Shown piece by piece: positions 1 to 10,925 of a stretch of 64,000 nucleotides of DNA. Source of the stretch: Bubalus kerabau (lineage: Eukaryota > Chordata > Mammalia > Artiodactyla > Bovidae). The first letter of the stretch is position 1. The number at the start of each line of letters is the position of its first letter. Made by a program: the position numbers and the translations under genes. Below the pieces are notes generated by a model. That model saw only the letters and a list, made by a program, of their open reading frames with translations. It did no database searches and was not told the DNA's origin. The stretch is taken from assembly GCF_029407905.1 (NCBI RefSeq), contig NC_073643.1, positions 25,076,001-25,140,000 of the forward strand, in the 5' to 3' direction.

Positions 1-808
1 ATTATTCTTCCATTTCTTCCATCTAAACTCAACTGACACCCAGTTTCCCACTTGGCTGGATCCCTCTTGACTTGCTCATGTCTGTCCCTTCATCTTGCAC
101 AGACACGAGCCCCACACAGAGACCTCCTGCTTCCCCCTCTGCAGCCCTGTGTGGACCACGTTCTTTCACAACTGCTTAAACTCACTTCCTGTTGGAAGCC
201 AATTCTGGCAGACCCTGCCTGACTCTAAGAGTCTCTTCTCTGTGTATTCCCTAAGCACTGTCACCTAGCTCTGTTTGGAAGATATTATGTTAATTTGTAC
301 TTCACTGGTGGTTTCCAAGTTGTTTCATGTGTGTATATACTGCCATAATAGCTGAATTTTATAAAACTTAGGAAGTGAGTCTTGGGATTTCTATCTTCTC
401 TCTTCTCTTTCAACTGCACAAGGCCATTTATCATTGTAAAGATCATTTTTATAATCACCAAATTAAAATAAAAAGCCCTCTGCAAAACCACAGTCAGTAT
501 AAAACCACAGATCCTCAACCTGGGGTGAAGAGCTCCCATTGCTTCATTCTTTTACTTGTTTTCTAGAAATTTGGGGAAGAGGATCAGATAATATACTCTC
601 CACTCTCATTGCCTCTCACCTTTCGTGTCTTCACCTTGAAAGCTCCCCTGGCTGATTTCTCCAGGGAGTGCAAGGCTTTGGGGGCTTGAAAAAAGTTTCC
701 TTGAGTGAAATTTGGGAGCCACTGAAACAGAAGGGACAGCATTCAGACTTCCAACCTAATGTATTCCCTCTTCAATTTGCATTTCATGGACTCCGTAGAA
801 GTGGCCAT
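1..808. other. Intron sequence without recognised features
   Basis: I see no repeat family, exon or RNA gene that I can name here. The sequence has ordinary intronic composition, and short open frames in it lack any protein-like pattern. Confidence 0.5.
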
Positions 809-945
809 TTTCCCTGGTGACTTAGATGGTAAAGAGTCCACCTGCAATGCAGGGTTCAATGCCTGGGTCTGGAAGATCCCCTGGAGAAGGGAATGGCAAC
901 CCACTCCAGTATTCTTGCCTGGAGAATTCCATGGACAGAGAAGCC
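809..945 (+). mobile_element. Bov-tA SINE, 3'-truncated
   Basis: The tRNA-Glu-like head of Bov-tA (TTCCCTGGTGACTTAGATGG) is followed by the body CACTCCAGTATTCTTGCCTG. The copy stops after the ATGGACAGAG segment, before the usual GACTGAGCGACTTCACTTTC tail. Confidence 0.88.
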
Positions 946-973
946 AAAAACATGCTGTGAGATGGATGGAGGG

Positions 974-1147
974 AGAGATTTTTTTTTTTCCTGTAAAGAG
1001 TCAGATTGTAAATATTCAAGCCTTTGCAGGCCAGGTGGTTTCTGTTGCAACTACTCAACCCTGTCCCACTGGAGCACAAAAGCAGCCTAGACAATTTGTT
1101 CAAGAATAGTATGGTGCTGTGTCCAATAAAACTTTATTTGTAGATGC
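974..1147 (+). mobile_element. Old mammalian DNA-transposon remnant (hAT/MER5-type)
   Basis: The order of landmarks (CTGTAAAGAGTCAGATTGTA, then CTTTGCAGGCCAGGTGG, then GTTGCAACTACTCAACCCTG, then CCAATAAAACTTTATTTG) matches a common non-autonomous mammalian repeat that I associate with hAT-Charlie elements. The family name is from memory. Related fragments lie near 55.7 and 56.1 kb. Confidence 0.55.
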
Positions 1148-1394
1148 TGAAATTTGAATTTCATCTCATTTTGATATGTTGTAAAATGCGTTTCCTTTAT
1201 TTTTGCCTTACCATGTGAAAATGTAACACCATTCTCAAGCTTGCAGGTTGTGCAAACACACATGGAGGGCTGGCTGGATGTGGCTGGGGGGCTGTAGGTT
1301 GTCAAGCCCTGGGTAAGAGAGTTTGGGGGAGAAAGAATAGCGTGTTGAAAAGTTGGTAGCAGGAAGAATAAGGGCATTTGAAGAACTGACAGGA

Positions 1395-1545
1395 GGTCCA
1401 CACAGCTCAAGAAGTCAGGTTGAGGGAAGAGTAAGAAAGAACAGTGGGGACAGGACGGCGGGAGCCTGACCAGTGTAGGGTCTTGCTGATTATGTGATGG
1501 ACTGTCTGCTCTGAGGCTAATGGGAAGCCACTAATACAGTGTCAC
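1395..1545 (-). mobile_element. L2 LINE fragment
   Basis: The stretch GTAGGGTCTTGCTGATTATG followed by GAGGCTAATGGGAAGCCA resembles the reverse complement of the L2 3' region (sense form TGGCTTCCCAT... upstream of a GGCCCTACATGATCTGGCC-like segment). It is strongly diverged, and its left edge is uncertain. Confidence 0.5.
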
Positions 1546-1669
1546 ACCTGGCTTTGCATTAAAATCATGTGCCAGAGTTCAAAACAAATTCAGACTCCTG
1601 GGTCTCATCTTAGAATTCCTTAGAAAGAATCCTTGGGGATACAGTGGGATTCTGTATTTTTAAATGTAG
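1546..1669 (+). mobile_element. MER5A-like hAT fragment interrupted by a SINE
   Basis: The series CAAATTCAGACTCCTGGGTC, ATCCTTGGGGATACAGTGGG and TTCTGTATTTTTAAA matches the central part of MER5A. The element is broken at its 3' side by the Bov-tA insertion at 1679. Confidence 0.5.
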
Positions 1670-1678
1670 TTCTGTTGG

Positions 1679-1893
1679 ACTTCCCTGGTGGCTCAGACGG
1701 TAAAGCGTCTGTCTATAATGCGGGAGACCTGGGTTCGATCTCTGGATTGGGAAGATCCCCTGGAGAAGGAAATGGCAATCCACTCTAGTACTATTGCCTG
1801 GAAAATCCCATGGTCAGAGGAGCCTGGTAGGCTACAGTCCATGCAGTCACAAAGAATCGGACACGACTGAGCGACTTCACTTTCACTTTCACT
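1679..1893 (+). mobile_element. Full-length Bov-tA SINE with target duplication
   Basis: The element runs from the head ACTTCCCTGGTGGCTCAGAC through CACTCTAGTACTATTGCCTG to a (CACTTT)n-type tail. It is flanked by a perfect 9-bp direct repeat, TTCTGTTGG, at 1670-1678 and 1894-1902. This identifies a LINE-mobilised insertion. Confidence 0.93.
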
Positions 1894-2071
1894 TTCTGTT
1901 GGTCCTAATGCAGTCAGCTCAGCAGCAGTCTGCATAATGAATTTGGGGTCTCCCAGGAGTCGGGGGCACTCATGTGCTCAAACACACATGGCATCTTTAC
2001 TCATGGGCATTTCAGACTATTATGGGAAATAAACATTAATAAAATAATCAAACTCACAAACACAAAATTTA

Positions 2072-2160
2072 TAAGGAAGGGAGGGAGGGAAGGAGGGAAG
2101 GAAATAAGGAAGGAAGATGGGAGGGAGGGAAGGAAGGAAGGAAAACAGGAAGGAGAAAGA
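2072..2160. repeat. Purine-rich (GGAA/GGGA)n microsatellite
   Basis: The plus strand is almost entirely A and G for about 90 bases, mostly GGAA, GGGA and AAGG units with a few interruptions. It is a simple repeat and may be length-variable. Confidence 0.9.
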
Positions 2161-2412
2161 AATCCACAGTCCCAACTTCTAGGGAAATCACTGTTAACAT
2201 TTTAGTGGAGATTCTCCCAGGCTTATACTTTGTATGTCTATCAAAATATGGATATGCATATGTGTGTTGAGACTACAGAATGATATTTTATATACTGTCA
2301 AAAAAATCATACCTTTAAAAGATGAATAGTCTCTTTCCTTTAAACCACTGTAGAAATTCTGTCCCTTTTTAAATGGCACCTGTAGAACTCAGATTTAAAT
2401 TAGGTTGTTCAT

Positions 2413-2647
2413 GTGGCTCAGATGCTCAGACGTGTCCTACTCTTTGTGACCCCCATGGATTGTAGCCCACTAGGCTCCTCTATCCATGGGACTCTACAGG
2501 CAAGAATACTGGAGTGGGTTTTCATTTCCTCCTCCAGGGGATCTTCCAGACTCTGAGACTGAACCAGGGGCTCCTGCATTGCAGGCAGATTCTTTACCAC
2601 TAGCGCCACCTGGGAAGTATATACACATATGTTGTTTTATACATATA
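2413..2647 (-). mobile_element. Bov-tA SINE with 12-bp target duplication
   Basis: The reverse-oriented SINE body is clear (GGCAAGAATACTGGAGTGGG to GATTCTTTACCACTAGCGCC). The 12-bp repeat TAGGTTGTTCAT at 2401-2412 and 2648-2659 flanks it. About 28 AT-rich bases lie between the SINE head and the right-hand repeat. Confidence 0.9.
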
Positions 2648-2659
2648 TAGGTTGTTCAT

Positions 2660-4427
2660 AAGCTCAAATGAATCTGTACAAAGGAAGTGTGTGACAAATG
2701 TTTATTGAATTTAATTAATCGGGGCTGTGATACGGGAAGTTTCATCTTGTGAAAGATTTGAGTACAGGCTGGTTCCAAACAAACCCGTTAAGAGGTTAGC
2801 CAAACAGCTGCAAAGTCCATACACAAGATAATAAGGGCAGAAAGTAGGACAGGGGTAGGGGACTGACCGACAAAGAAAGAATCAATGCTGAAGAAACCCG
2901 GAAGGATTTTATCATCAGGTGTTGTCTTTAGATTGGGAACCTAATTTTAAATACTTCCATATAAAAATTCAGTTCTCTTGCCAGCATATCCTTAGGCATA
3001 ACCAATAACCACGATGAATAGAACAGGTGGTAGGTAGCTCCTGCCTGAATTTGGACATCACTTTAATTCCTGATCGTAACACAACAAGATATAACTATAC
3101 TGAGGCAAAAAAGACCGGTGACTGAGCGCTAAATTTACAGAGTCTCCACAGGACAGGGTCTGTGTACCATTAACACACATTTAAAAAACAAATGTCTCTA
3201 AACTCTTCTGCAACGACTCTTCAGGGGAGCTCAAAGTTGTAACTATTTTATGCATGGCTCTAGGAGAGACAAACGGAAGGAAAGGGAGAAAAGTTCCAGG
3301 TCTGAATTGGAGAGCAAGATAAGCTCAGTCTATTTCCATGACTACACAAGCAAAATTAAAATGAAATAGTATTACCAATAAGCGGGGCAACAGATTCTAT
3401 CTAGAGCAATGATGCTCGAGTTGCTTTGATGTTGTTTTGCCTCCAAGGCAGGATTTCCATTATTATGGAGATGAACTGCCTCTAATTATTGCAATAACAT
3501 AATTGCTCCCCAGGGCAGAATTCCTAATAACAGAGCTATATGGCTCTGCAGCAACTGTAAGAGATATCCTGAGGGCGGGTTTCTCATTAAGAGCACATAT
3601 ACAGACACTCTGCCTCCAGAAGAGAAACAGAATGCCTGAAGCAATAAACTTTCTTTTCCACGCAAGGATTCGATCAACCTTCTGGGCAAATACCTGCCAT
3701 TCCATGTGCTCTGCCTCCCAGGTTGCCAGTATCTTTAGACTAGAGTTTCACAACTTATATACAATGTAGAGTTTTGCTGCCCTGTGCTTAGAGTTTCTTC
3801 CACATATTACATGAATTTCAACTCTTCCAAAGACTTCTGGGAAGAGAGGCAAATTAGTAGGGCCATGATCTAATTCCACTGTGGCAGAAGACTGTGGGGT
3901 CTTTAGTCAAGACACAGGAATTTTATTCCTCTTTGGTATGAACAGTCTCACAGAATGTTAGACTCAACCTGATTATACTGTGGGCCTAAACATATGTTCA
4001 GTCTGGGAAGAAATGCCTAAGAATATGGACGATTGTACCATTTCACTGTGTCTCTGAAACATGTCCACAGTGGCCTCAAAGTGTTCCCCTGAGGTGATGT
4101 TAAGGTTCTTCAATGCAGTGGTCATCTTTGAGCCATTATTTTGTCATCTCTTGGAAGCAGCAAGCACTTGCTCCTTCTTGAACCTTTCTGCTCCTTTGGT
4201 TTCTGTTTCCTAGGTTCTCCCACATCTCTTAATCCCCCTCCCAGTGTGCTCTGCTTCCACCCACTTTTTGCATGTGGCCATTCCTCAAGGTTCCTTTCTT
4301 TGATTCACAGGTGTTCTCATTCTACACAACTCTCTGGGTGTGCTTATCCACTCCACAGCTTCTTGTTAACTGGTGACATCTGGGTCTCTGTCTTTACTCT
4401 CCCGAACTCAGACCCACATTTCCTGTT
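2660..4427. other. Intron sequence without recognised features
   Basis: I see no exon or nameable repeat across this stretch. It is one of the larger repeat-poor parts of the window. The longest open frames are about 100 codons or fewer and lack family motifs. Confidence 0.5.
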
Positions 4428-4734
4428 GGACATTCATTCACTGAACACTTAGTCTGTACCAGGCACCATCCTAGGTACTAGCATTACAGAAAGGGACAAA
4501 ACACAAAGGACCCCTGGTAACCATGAAGTAACCTCAAAGTAGAAGAGGAGGGTGAAGTGATCTGATGTGAGGACTCTAATGGACTGGACTTGCTTTGCTA
4601 GCTCCAATGATGGAGGAGGGGGCTATGAGCCAAGGAATGCAGGTGATTTCTAAAAGCCAGACACTGATTCTCCCCTAGAACCTCCAGAAGGAATGCATTA
4701 CTTAAGGATATAATAAGACTATTTATTTCTTTAT

Positions 4735-4801
4735 CAATACTATTTTGATTCCAAATGGCAGATTTAATTTTGGCTTTCAGAAAGACATTAAAAGAAATGT
4801 G
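4735..4801 (+). repeat. Unassigned repeat, copy 1
   Basis: A segment containing ATGGCAGATTTAATTTTGGC and CTTTCAGAAAGACATTAAAA is closely matched by 6299-6370 in the same orientation. I do not recognise the family. Confidence 0.65.
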
Positions 4802-4877
4802 TTATTTTAATGGAAGGAGAATAATTTCTGACTTATGACCTCCAGGGCTATAAGATACTAACTTTTTATTGTTTAAG

Positions 4878-4913
4878 ACACACACACAGACACACAGACA
4901 CACACACACACAC
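4878..4913. repeat. (CA)n microsatellite
   Basis: A run of CA/GA dinucleotides, mainly ACACACACAGACACACAG followed by more CA units. Confidence 0.93.
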
Positions 4914-5439
4914 TTACCAGTCTCTGTCTTCATGGAATTTACATTACGATTAAATGGAAAGTGGGGAAGACAGATAATGGAAAAAAGGCAAGCATGCAGC
5001 ATGTTAGAAGGTAGTAAGAACTATGAAAATTGTAAAGCATGAGAAGAGGATGGTGGTGGTGTTTACAATTTGAAATAGGTTTGAGGGAAAAATCTTTGCT
5101 GAGAAAGTGACATTGAATTGGAATTCCAATCTGAATGTGACATCACCACTTGAAGGCACCTCAGATTTCACATGTTAATACTCATTTCTTTATCTTCTCC
5201 TCTCAAACTCAGTTTTCTCTTCTCAGTACTGTGGTCAATAGCTCTGCCATCTACCAGTGCTCAAGTTAGCATCTTAGGAGTCACTTTCTTTTTTCCTTCC
5301 TTCTTTTAAAAATATTTCTGCTTAATAAGTCATTTAAGTTAAAAAAAAAAAATCTGTCTTCCCTCCTATACTATCAGGAGAGACACTGAAGTCCTTTTGG
5401 TTTTCATTTTAGCATACTGCCTGAAACTGGTCTCTCTGT

Positions 5440-5800
5440 GTTCCTAATCTTGTTCTACTCTGATTCTTTCTCCATGTTGCAAGCAGAACAACCCTTCTGC
5501 AGCACGCATATGACGGTGCACTCTCTTCCATAAAATCCTTCTATTTTCTCTGGAAGTTCAAGCCTAAACCCCACAGACATCGAATTCAAGGCTTCCACAA
5601 TCTATTGTTGGCCTACAAATCCAATGATCCTTCTAAATATATCATCTATGATTGAAAAACACATTGTTATTTTGCTACTGGGCCCGTGAACTAATCTAAG
5701 AGCATCTTGAGGGCTGGGTTTATGTCTCCTCCTTCTCTCTCTCAGTGCCAGGCAAAGGGCTCAACATATGGTAAGCACCAAATGAATGCTTTGTTCATTG
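5440..5800 (+). mobile_element. L2 LINE 3' fragment
   Basis: The order of landmarks fits sense L2. An AACAACCCTTCTGCAGCACG region is followed by TTGGCCTACAAATCCAATGA, then CATCTTGAGGGCTGGGTTTA, then CAGTGCCAGGCAAAGGGCTC and AGCACCAAATGAATG. It is old and diverged. Confidence 0.65.
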
Positions 5801-6298
5801 ATCGAAATCTATGTCGGCTCGGCTAGTTTGGCAGAATAGTCCTGCTGTTGTTCTGAAACCATGCCTGTGAGATGCAGGCTGTAAGTTTCAGATTCTTTCT
5901 GGAAACATTCAGTGGTATATCTATACTTAATTATTATCCATTAGCTTGACATAATGTATTAGCCTAACATTTAAAAGGAAAGAGAGACATTCTTAAACAT
6001 GAGTAAGAATAAGAAGTCTTTATTTACACATGGCTAACTAAAGTAACATTTCACTAATTTCTTCAGCTTCAATGAGAAATAAAATATTTTCTCTAAGTGA
6101 ATTTTCCAGACAACTAGATTTACCCCTTTAAGCACTAAGTTAATTGTTTAAAATAATCATTGGGAAGGAGTGGTTTTTCTATGATGTACACTTGTTTGCC
6201 TTACTAATCTAAGCTAACTGAAGATGTTTTTTCCTCTTTAGGGACACAGTGTAATAATAATCATCAATCTTTGCTACAGAGTTCAAGATACTTATTCC
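5801..6298. other. Intron sequence without recognised features
   Basis: Nothing recognised. AT-rich intronic sequence. Confidence 0.45.
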
Positions 6299-6370
6299 CT
6301 TATTAATATTGTTTTAATTCTGAATGGCAGATTTAATTCTGGCTTTCAGAAAGACATTGAAAGAAACGTT
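6299..6370 (+). repeat. Unassigned repeat, copy 2
   Basis: It contains ATGGCAGATTTAATTCTGGC and CTTTCAGAAAGACATTGAAA, nearly identical to 4735-4801 in the same order and orientation. Similarity fades on both sides. The family is unknown to me. Confidence 0.65.
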
Positions 6371-8057
6371 TAGGACAGTAAGAGGATGTCAAATAACATG
6401 ATACGAAGAACATCAAGATTTGGACTTGGAAAATAATTGAAAGACGACTTGAGAATAGCATGTCAGTATATAAAGGGAAGAGGCATGGTGGAAGAGAATT
6501 AGATTTTTTCTTAATATAACTTCAGAAAGCAAAGCAAGAAACAATGAATGGAAATTACAAGGATACTGGTTATGAGGAAATACTCTAAAAATTAGTCAGG
6601 TCCTCATGTTAGACATAACCAGGGATGGTGAAGGTCCACCCATTGTGGGGTTCCCTGTCTGGGAATGGAAGCTGAGCTCCATGACTAGGGTAGGAATTGG
6701 ACACTGTTGCCTGTCCACTTACTCTTCTTCTGGTTGTAGGACCCTATGCTTCTTTGGGGAAACCCCTGTTCCATTCTCAGTCCTCAAGGTCTTAGGTGGA
6801 GCTTCCCCAAGTGCCTCTTAGGATGGCATATGATCATGTCCTTCTGATCAGTGCATCACATCCCCTTGAATGTTACTGGTTCAGGGAAGATCACTGACCA
6901 AGGCAGGTTTATCCCATGCCATAAACATCTATTCTGCAGTTGTGAGAAGTTAGAAAAGAGGCAAAGCATGGTGCTACCAGTGGCTATCCTACCAACAGGA
7001 GAGGAGAGCCCATGAGAAAATGGAGCCAAAGTAGAGGAAGACACCAGTGAGAGAGGAAGCCAGCCACCAGTCCCACCATCACTGTGTGAGCTCCTGAACC
7101 CAGGCACATCTCGAGTCCCAGCCTGGCCCTGGTCTTCTCAAATGTGGAGCCAGTGAACTCCTTTTGCTCCTGAAGCCAGTTCTGAGTTAGGTTTCTGTCA
7201 CTTGCAACCAGAAGAGTCCATGTGAGTTGGTTTCATGTCTCCATATGATTCTAGGAGCCTAGGTTTTTATTAATGATTCTGTCATTTCTGAATTCTGATG
7301 TTTTTGTTTGTAATAGATCAATCTCATCTGCCTCAAATGCATTCTGTCCAGAAACAGTAAACAAAATTATCAAGCTTTTTCAGTTACATGGCTTAATTGC
7401 TCAACAAATCCAAATAATTCCACTGTTTGGTGGTGAGTAGAGGCCTCTCCTGAAAACTAATGTACTTCAGTCTTTGTGACAAACCATCTCTGTTTTAAAT
7501 GCCTGATATTGCCTTTACTCTGATAGCTGGATAAATATACAAGAAAACAAAAAATATATATTTATGCTTATGGATATACTGCCTACACAACAACAAAATT
7601 ATAAAAATTAAAGATTAAATCTTTCATTTAGATGATTGGTTTAATATATATAAGGCCAGTGTAAATACGATTTAAACACCTAAAGCCTTTAAAAACCAAA
7701 ATAAGCACATACAAAAGTATTTTAAAAATTGTTCACATGTTAACATTTAACTAGTATTTCTGAATCCATACCCATTGAGGTAACTATAACACCACAATTT
7801 GAATAAGATCAAAATGTAAACATTTAAAAAAATGTTTCTTCTTATACTTTTATTGTAAACTCATTTGCAGGCAGCTGATTAGCTAAATTTAAAATTAAAA
7901 ATCACTTAAGTAGTGTTTGGCCAAGTCAAACCATAAGCTCTAGGGAGAATGTTAATAAAAAGTGGTGCTTGATCATAAATTTTGTTTCACTGAAACTTGG
8001 TTTATAGCATTATTCCATAATTGAGATTAATCATCTCTTACTCAAATGTTAAAGGCC
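6371..8057. other. Intron sequence without recognised features
   Basis: No exon or named repeat is visible. The second half (about 7450-8050) is strongly AT-rich with short TA runs. Confidence 0.45.
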
Positions 8058-8364
8058 ATCATTCAAAAGTCTACAAATAACAAATGTTGGAGAGGGTGTG
8101 GAGAAAAGGCAGCCCTCCTACACTGTTGGTGGGAATGTAAATTGGGGCAGCCACTACAGAAAACGGTATGGAGGGTCCTCAAAAAAAAAAAAAGGACTTA
8201 TTGTATGTTCCAGCAATTCAACCCTTGGGCATATACCCAGACAAAACTGTAATTCAGAAAGATACACGCACCCCTATGTTCACTAGTAGCGCTACTTCCA
8301 ACAGCCAGGAAAGGGAAACGACCTGTGTTCATTGACAGAAGAATGGAAAAAGAAGACGTGCTAT

Positions 8365-8590
8365 AGGAACTTCCCTGGTGGTTCAGTGGTGAAGACTTTA
8401 CATTCCCAATGCAGGGAGCCCAGATTCAATCCCTGGCCAGCTAACTAGATCACATATGCTGCAACCAAGAGTTAGCACGCCGCAACTAAAAAGAATGTGC
8501 ACACCACAAGAAGATCGAAGATCCCACCGGCCACAACTAAGACCCAGCTCAGCCAAATAAATAAATAAAATACTTCTTTAAAAAAAGATG
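8365..8590 (+). mobile_element. CHR-type tRNA-derived SINE inside L1
   Basis: The head GAACTTCCCTGGTGGTTCAG is followed by GATTCAATCCCTGGCCAGCT and the characteristic CAACTAAGACCCAGCTCAGC-CAAATAAATAAATAAA end. This 3' part differs from Bov-tA and fits the cetartiodactyl CHR SINE group. Confidence 0.85.
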
Positions 8591-9073
8591 TGGTACACAC
8601 ATACACACAATGGAATATTACTCAACCATCAAAAAGAATGAAACAATGCCATTTGCAGCAATATGGATGAACCTAGAGATTATCATACGAAGTGAAGTAA
8701 GTCAGAAAGAGAAAGACAAATAAAACATGGTATCATTTATATGTAGAATCTAAAATCTGATACATCGACATATCTGTGAAATAAAAACAAACTCACAGAG
8801 AACACACTTATAGTTGCTAAGAAGGAGAGTGGGCAGGCGAGGGAGGGAATGGGGGTGTGGGATTAGCAGAGATAAACTATTATATATAGGATGGATAAAA
8901 CACAAAGTCCTACTGCATAGCACAGGGAATTATATTCTGTGATAAACCATAATATCCTGTGATAAGCCTTAATGGAAGAGAATATGAAAAAGAGTATGTA
9001 TAACTAAATCACTTTGCTATACAGAAGAAATAAACGCAACCCTGTAAAACAAGGGAAAGGCTACTTACTTAAA

Positions 9074-9168
9074 CATTCTTGCCTGGACAATCCCATAGAC
9101 AGAGGAGCTTGGTGGGCTACAGTCCATGGGGTCACAAAGAGTTGGATATGACTGAGTGACTAAGCATG
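9074..9168 (+). mobile_element. Bov-tA SINE 3' fragment inside L1
   Basis: Only the SINE 3' half is present (TTCTTGCCTGGACAATCCCA to GTTGGATATGACTGAGTGAC). L1 3' UTR sequence resumes directly after it. Confidence 0.85.
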
Positions 9169-9863
9169 TTATGTTATATTGTAAACCACCTATACTTCAA
9201 TAAAATTTTTAAAAGATCATTCAAGTGTTAATGGCTTGCCTTTTGATTCTTAGGATTCCACATCTCAAAAGAGAATTACAAGTCTGTATATTGGAAGCTA
9301 CTACTCAACACTGTACATAGTCAACAAGTTTTTCCTTTTGTGTTGTTCTAGCAATGTCAGTCCTTTTCTAAAATAGGAATTCTAAACTTTTCACTTATGA
9401 ATCCTATATATGATTGCTTTTCTTCATTTATCCACTTACTTATGTTTCTCTTTTATCAAAAAGACAGAGGAAAATGGCAGAATTTCTTCTCTGTCAACAA
9501 GGAAATATAAGTAATATCTTTCTTATTTTTTTACCCTTTCCAGAAATTACAGGAAGTTCAGTTGAGTTTATCTTTCTCGTATTCCAGCAGCCCATGAAGT
9601 AAACTTGGTCCATGGATGTGTGGCTTATACTGTTCTAACATTAAATTTTTTAAAATAATAGTTACTGACATTTAAAACTTAAGATAGCTCAACTTAAATT
9701 CCATGTTTCTAGTTTCCCTTGAAAAATGAGAAGGTGGAGAGGCACTGGACCTGTATTTCCATCTGGTGGCAATAATATGCTAGAGTTGAGTGGCAAGTGT
9801 CTCCCAAGGATGGGACACACACTGAAGTCCCTACATTCACCTTTAAATTATATCTGGCCAGGG

Positions 9864-10095
9864 ACTTCCATGGTGGTTTAGTGGCTAAAACTCCAAGCTC
9901 CCAATTCAGGGGGCCTGGGTTCGATCCCTGGTCAGGGAACTAGATCCCACTCGCCACAACTAAGAATTTGCATGCTTCAGCTGAAAGATCCCGCATGAGG
10001 CAACAAGATCAAAGATCCCGTGTGCTCCAACTAAGACCGGTGCAGCCAAATAAATTAAGTAAAAAAGAAATACACGTGTTGTTAAAAAAATAAAA
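9864..10095 (+). mobile_element. CHR-type SINE
   Basis: The head GGGACTTCCATGGTGGTTTA is followed by GGGTTCGATCCCTGGTCAGG. It continues to CCAACTAAGACCGGTGCAGC and an AAATAAATTAAGTAAAA tail. Confidence 0.88.
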
Positions 10096-10706
10096 AATAA
10101 ATTACACCTGGTCAGCTTTTGAATTCATTTTCATGATGAAAATCAATCTATCTGTTTAATACACTGTGAGAGAGGTGGAACTGAGAAAGAGAACAGTGAG
10201 GACACAGCACCTATGGGGATAAAAAGTGCTCACACTGACAGTTTGGGTCATGCCTGGTGATGGTGGAGGTGGAGGTGATAAAGACCAGGACCTGAGTAAT
10301 GATGGGGAGTTTCCTTGCTTTAAAGATACCTGTAGTGCCATAGCAATGTTGAGGCTATATCTGAACCCTATCAATCAAGTTAGAAGAAAAAAATTAAAAG
10401 TTGGAGAGAGATAAGCTTTGTGGTAAGTCAAATGGTAGAAGTCAAATTCACTTATTAAAAGTAATTCTTGGTATATCATTTTCCCAAAGTTAATTTAAAC
10501 AACCTGTATCAATGATCAAATTATAGTCATGTTGAGCAATCATTAATACTGTTCAAAACGTTAGGGTGTCCTTTTTCTTCTAGGCACACAGAAAGACTGA
10601 ATTTCCCTGTTGGGCTGAATTTGGGAAGAGCCAAGTGACTTCTTTTGCCCACCAAAACATAAGCAAAAACAAGTGCTTCACTTCACATGTTTACCACCCT
10701 CTTTTC

Positions 10707-10925
10707 CGTCTTCCCTGGTGGCTCAGAGGATAAAGCATCTGCTTGCAATGCAGGAGACCTGGGCTCAATCCCTGGGTTGGGAAGATCCCCTGGAGAAGGA
10801 AATGGCAACCCACTCCAGTATTCTTGCCTGGAGAATCCCATGGACCAAGGAGCCTGGTGGGCTAGTCCACGGGGTCGCAAAGGGTTGGACACGACTGAGC
10901 GACTTCACTTTCTTTCTTTCTTTCC
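10707..10925 (+). mobile_element. Full-length Bov-tA SINE
   Basis: Complete SINE from TCTTCCCTGGTGGCTCAGAG through TGGCAACCCACTCCAGTATT to GACACGACTGAGCGACTTCA and a (CTTT)n tail. Open frames of 80-124 codons across this site are SINE translation, not genes. Confidence 0.93.

Larger units (their letters stand above)
4428..5125 (-). mobile_element. L2 LINE, 3' part, interrupted
   Basis: Two pieces read as antisense L2 3' end. Piece 4428-4560 has CATTCATTCACTGAACACTT and TACCAGGCACCATCCTAGGT. Piece 4905-5125 has CTTCATGGAATTTACATTAC and GGAAGACAGATAATGG. Between them lie unassigned sequence, a CA repeat and the copy of the local repeat at 4735. The order fits one L2 copy that was later interrupted. 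Confidence 0.6.
8067..9215 (+). mobile_element. 5'-truncated ruminant L1 with two nested SINEs
   Basis: The start corresponds to the end of L1 ORF2 (GTCTACAAATAACAAATGTT, then ACACTGTTGGTGGGAATGTA). It continues through the ruminant L1 3' UTR (ATGGAATATTACTCAACCAT, CTGCATAGCACAGGGAATTA) and ends TACTTCAATAAAATTTTTAA. A 9-bp direct repeat, ATCATTCAA, flanks it at 8058-8066 and 9216-9224. The reading frame is broken, so no product is expected. SINEs at 8365-8590 and 9074-9168 were inserted later. Confidence 0.88.

Noticed and set aside
1679..1760. tRNA-Glu-like sequence
   Set aside because: The resemblance is the tRNA-derived head of Bov-tA and CHR SINEs, repeated many times here. None is a complete tRNA gene.
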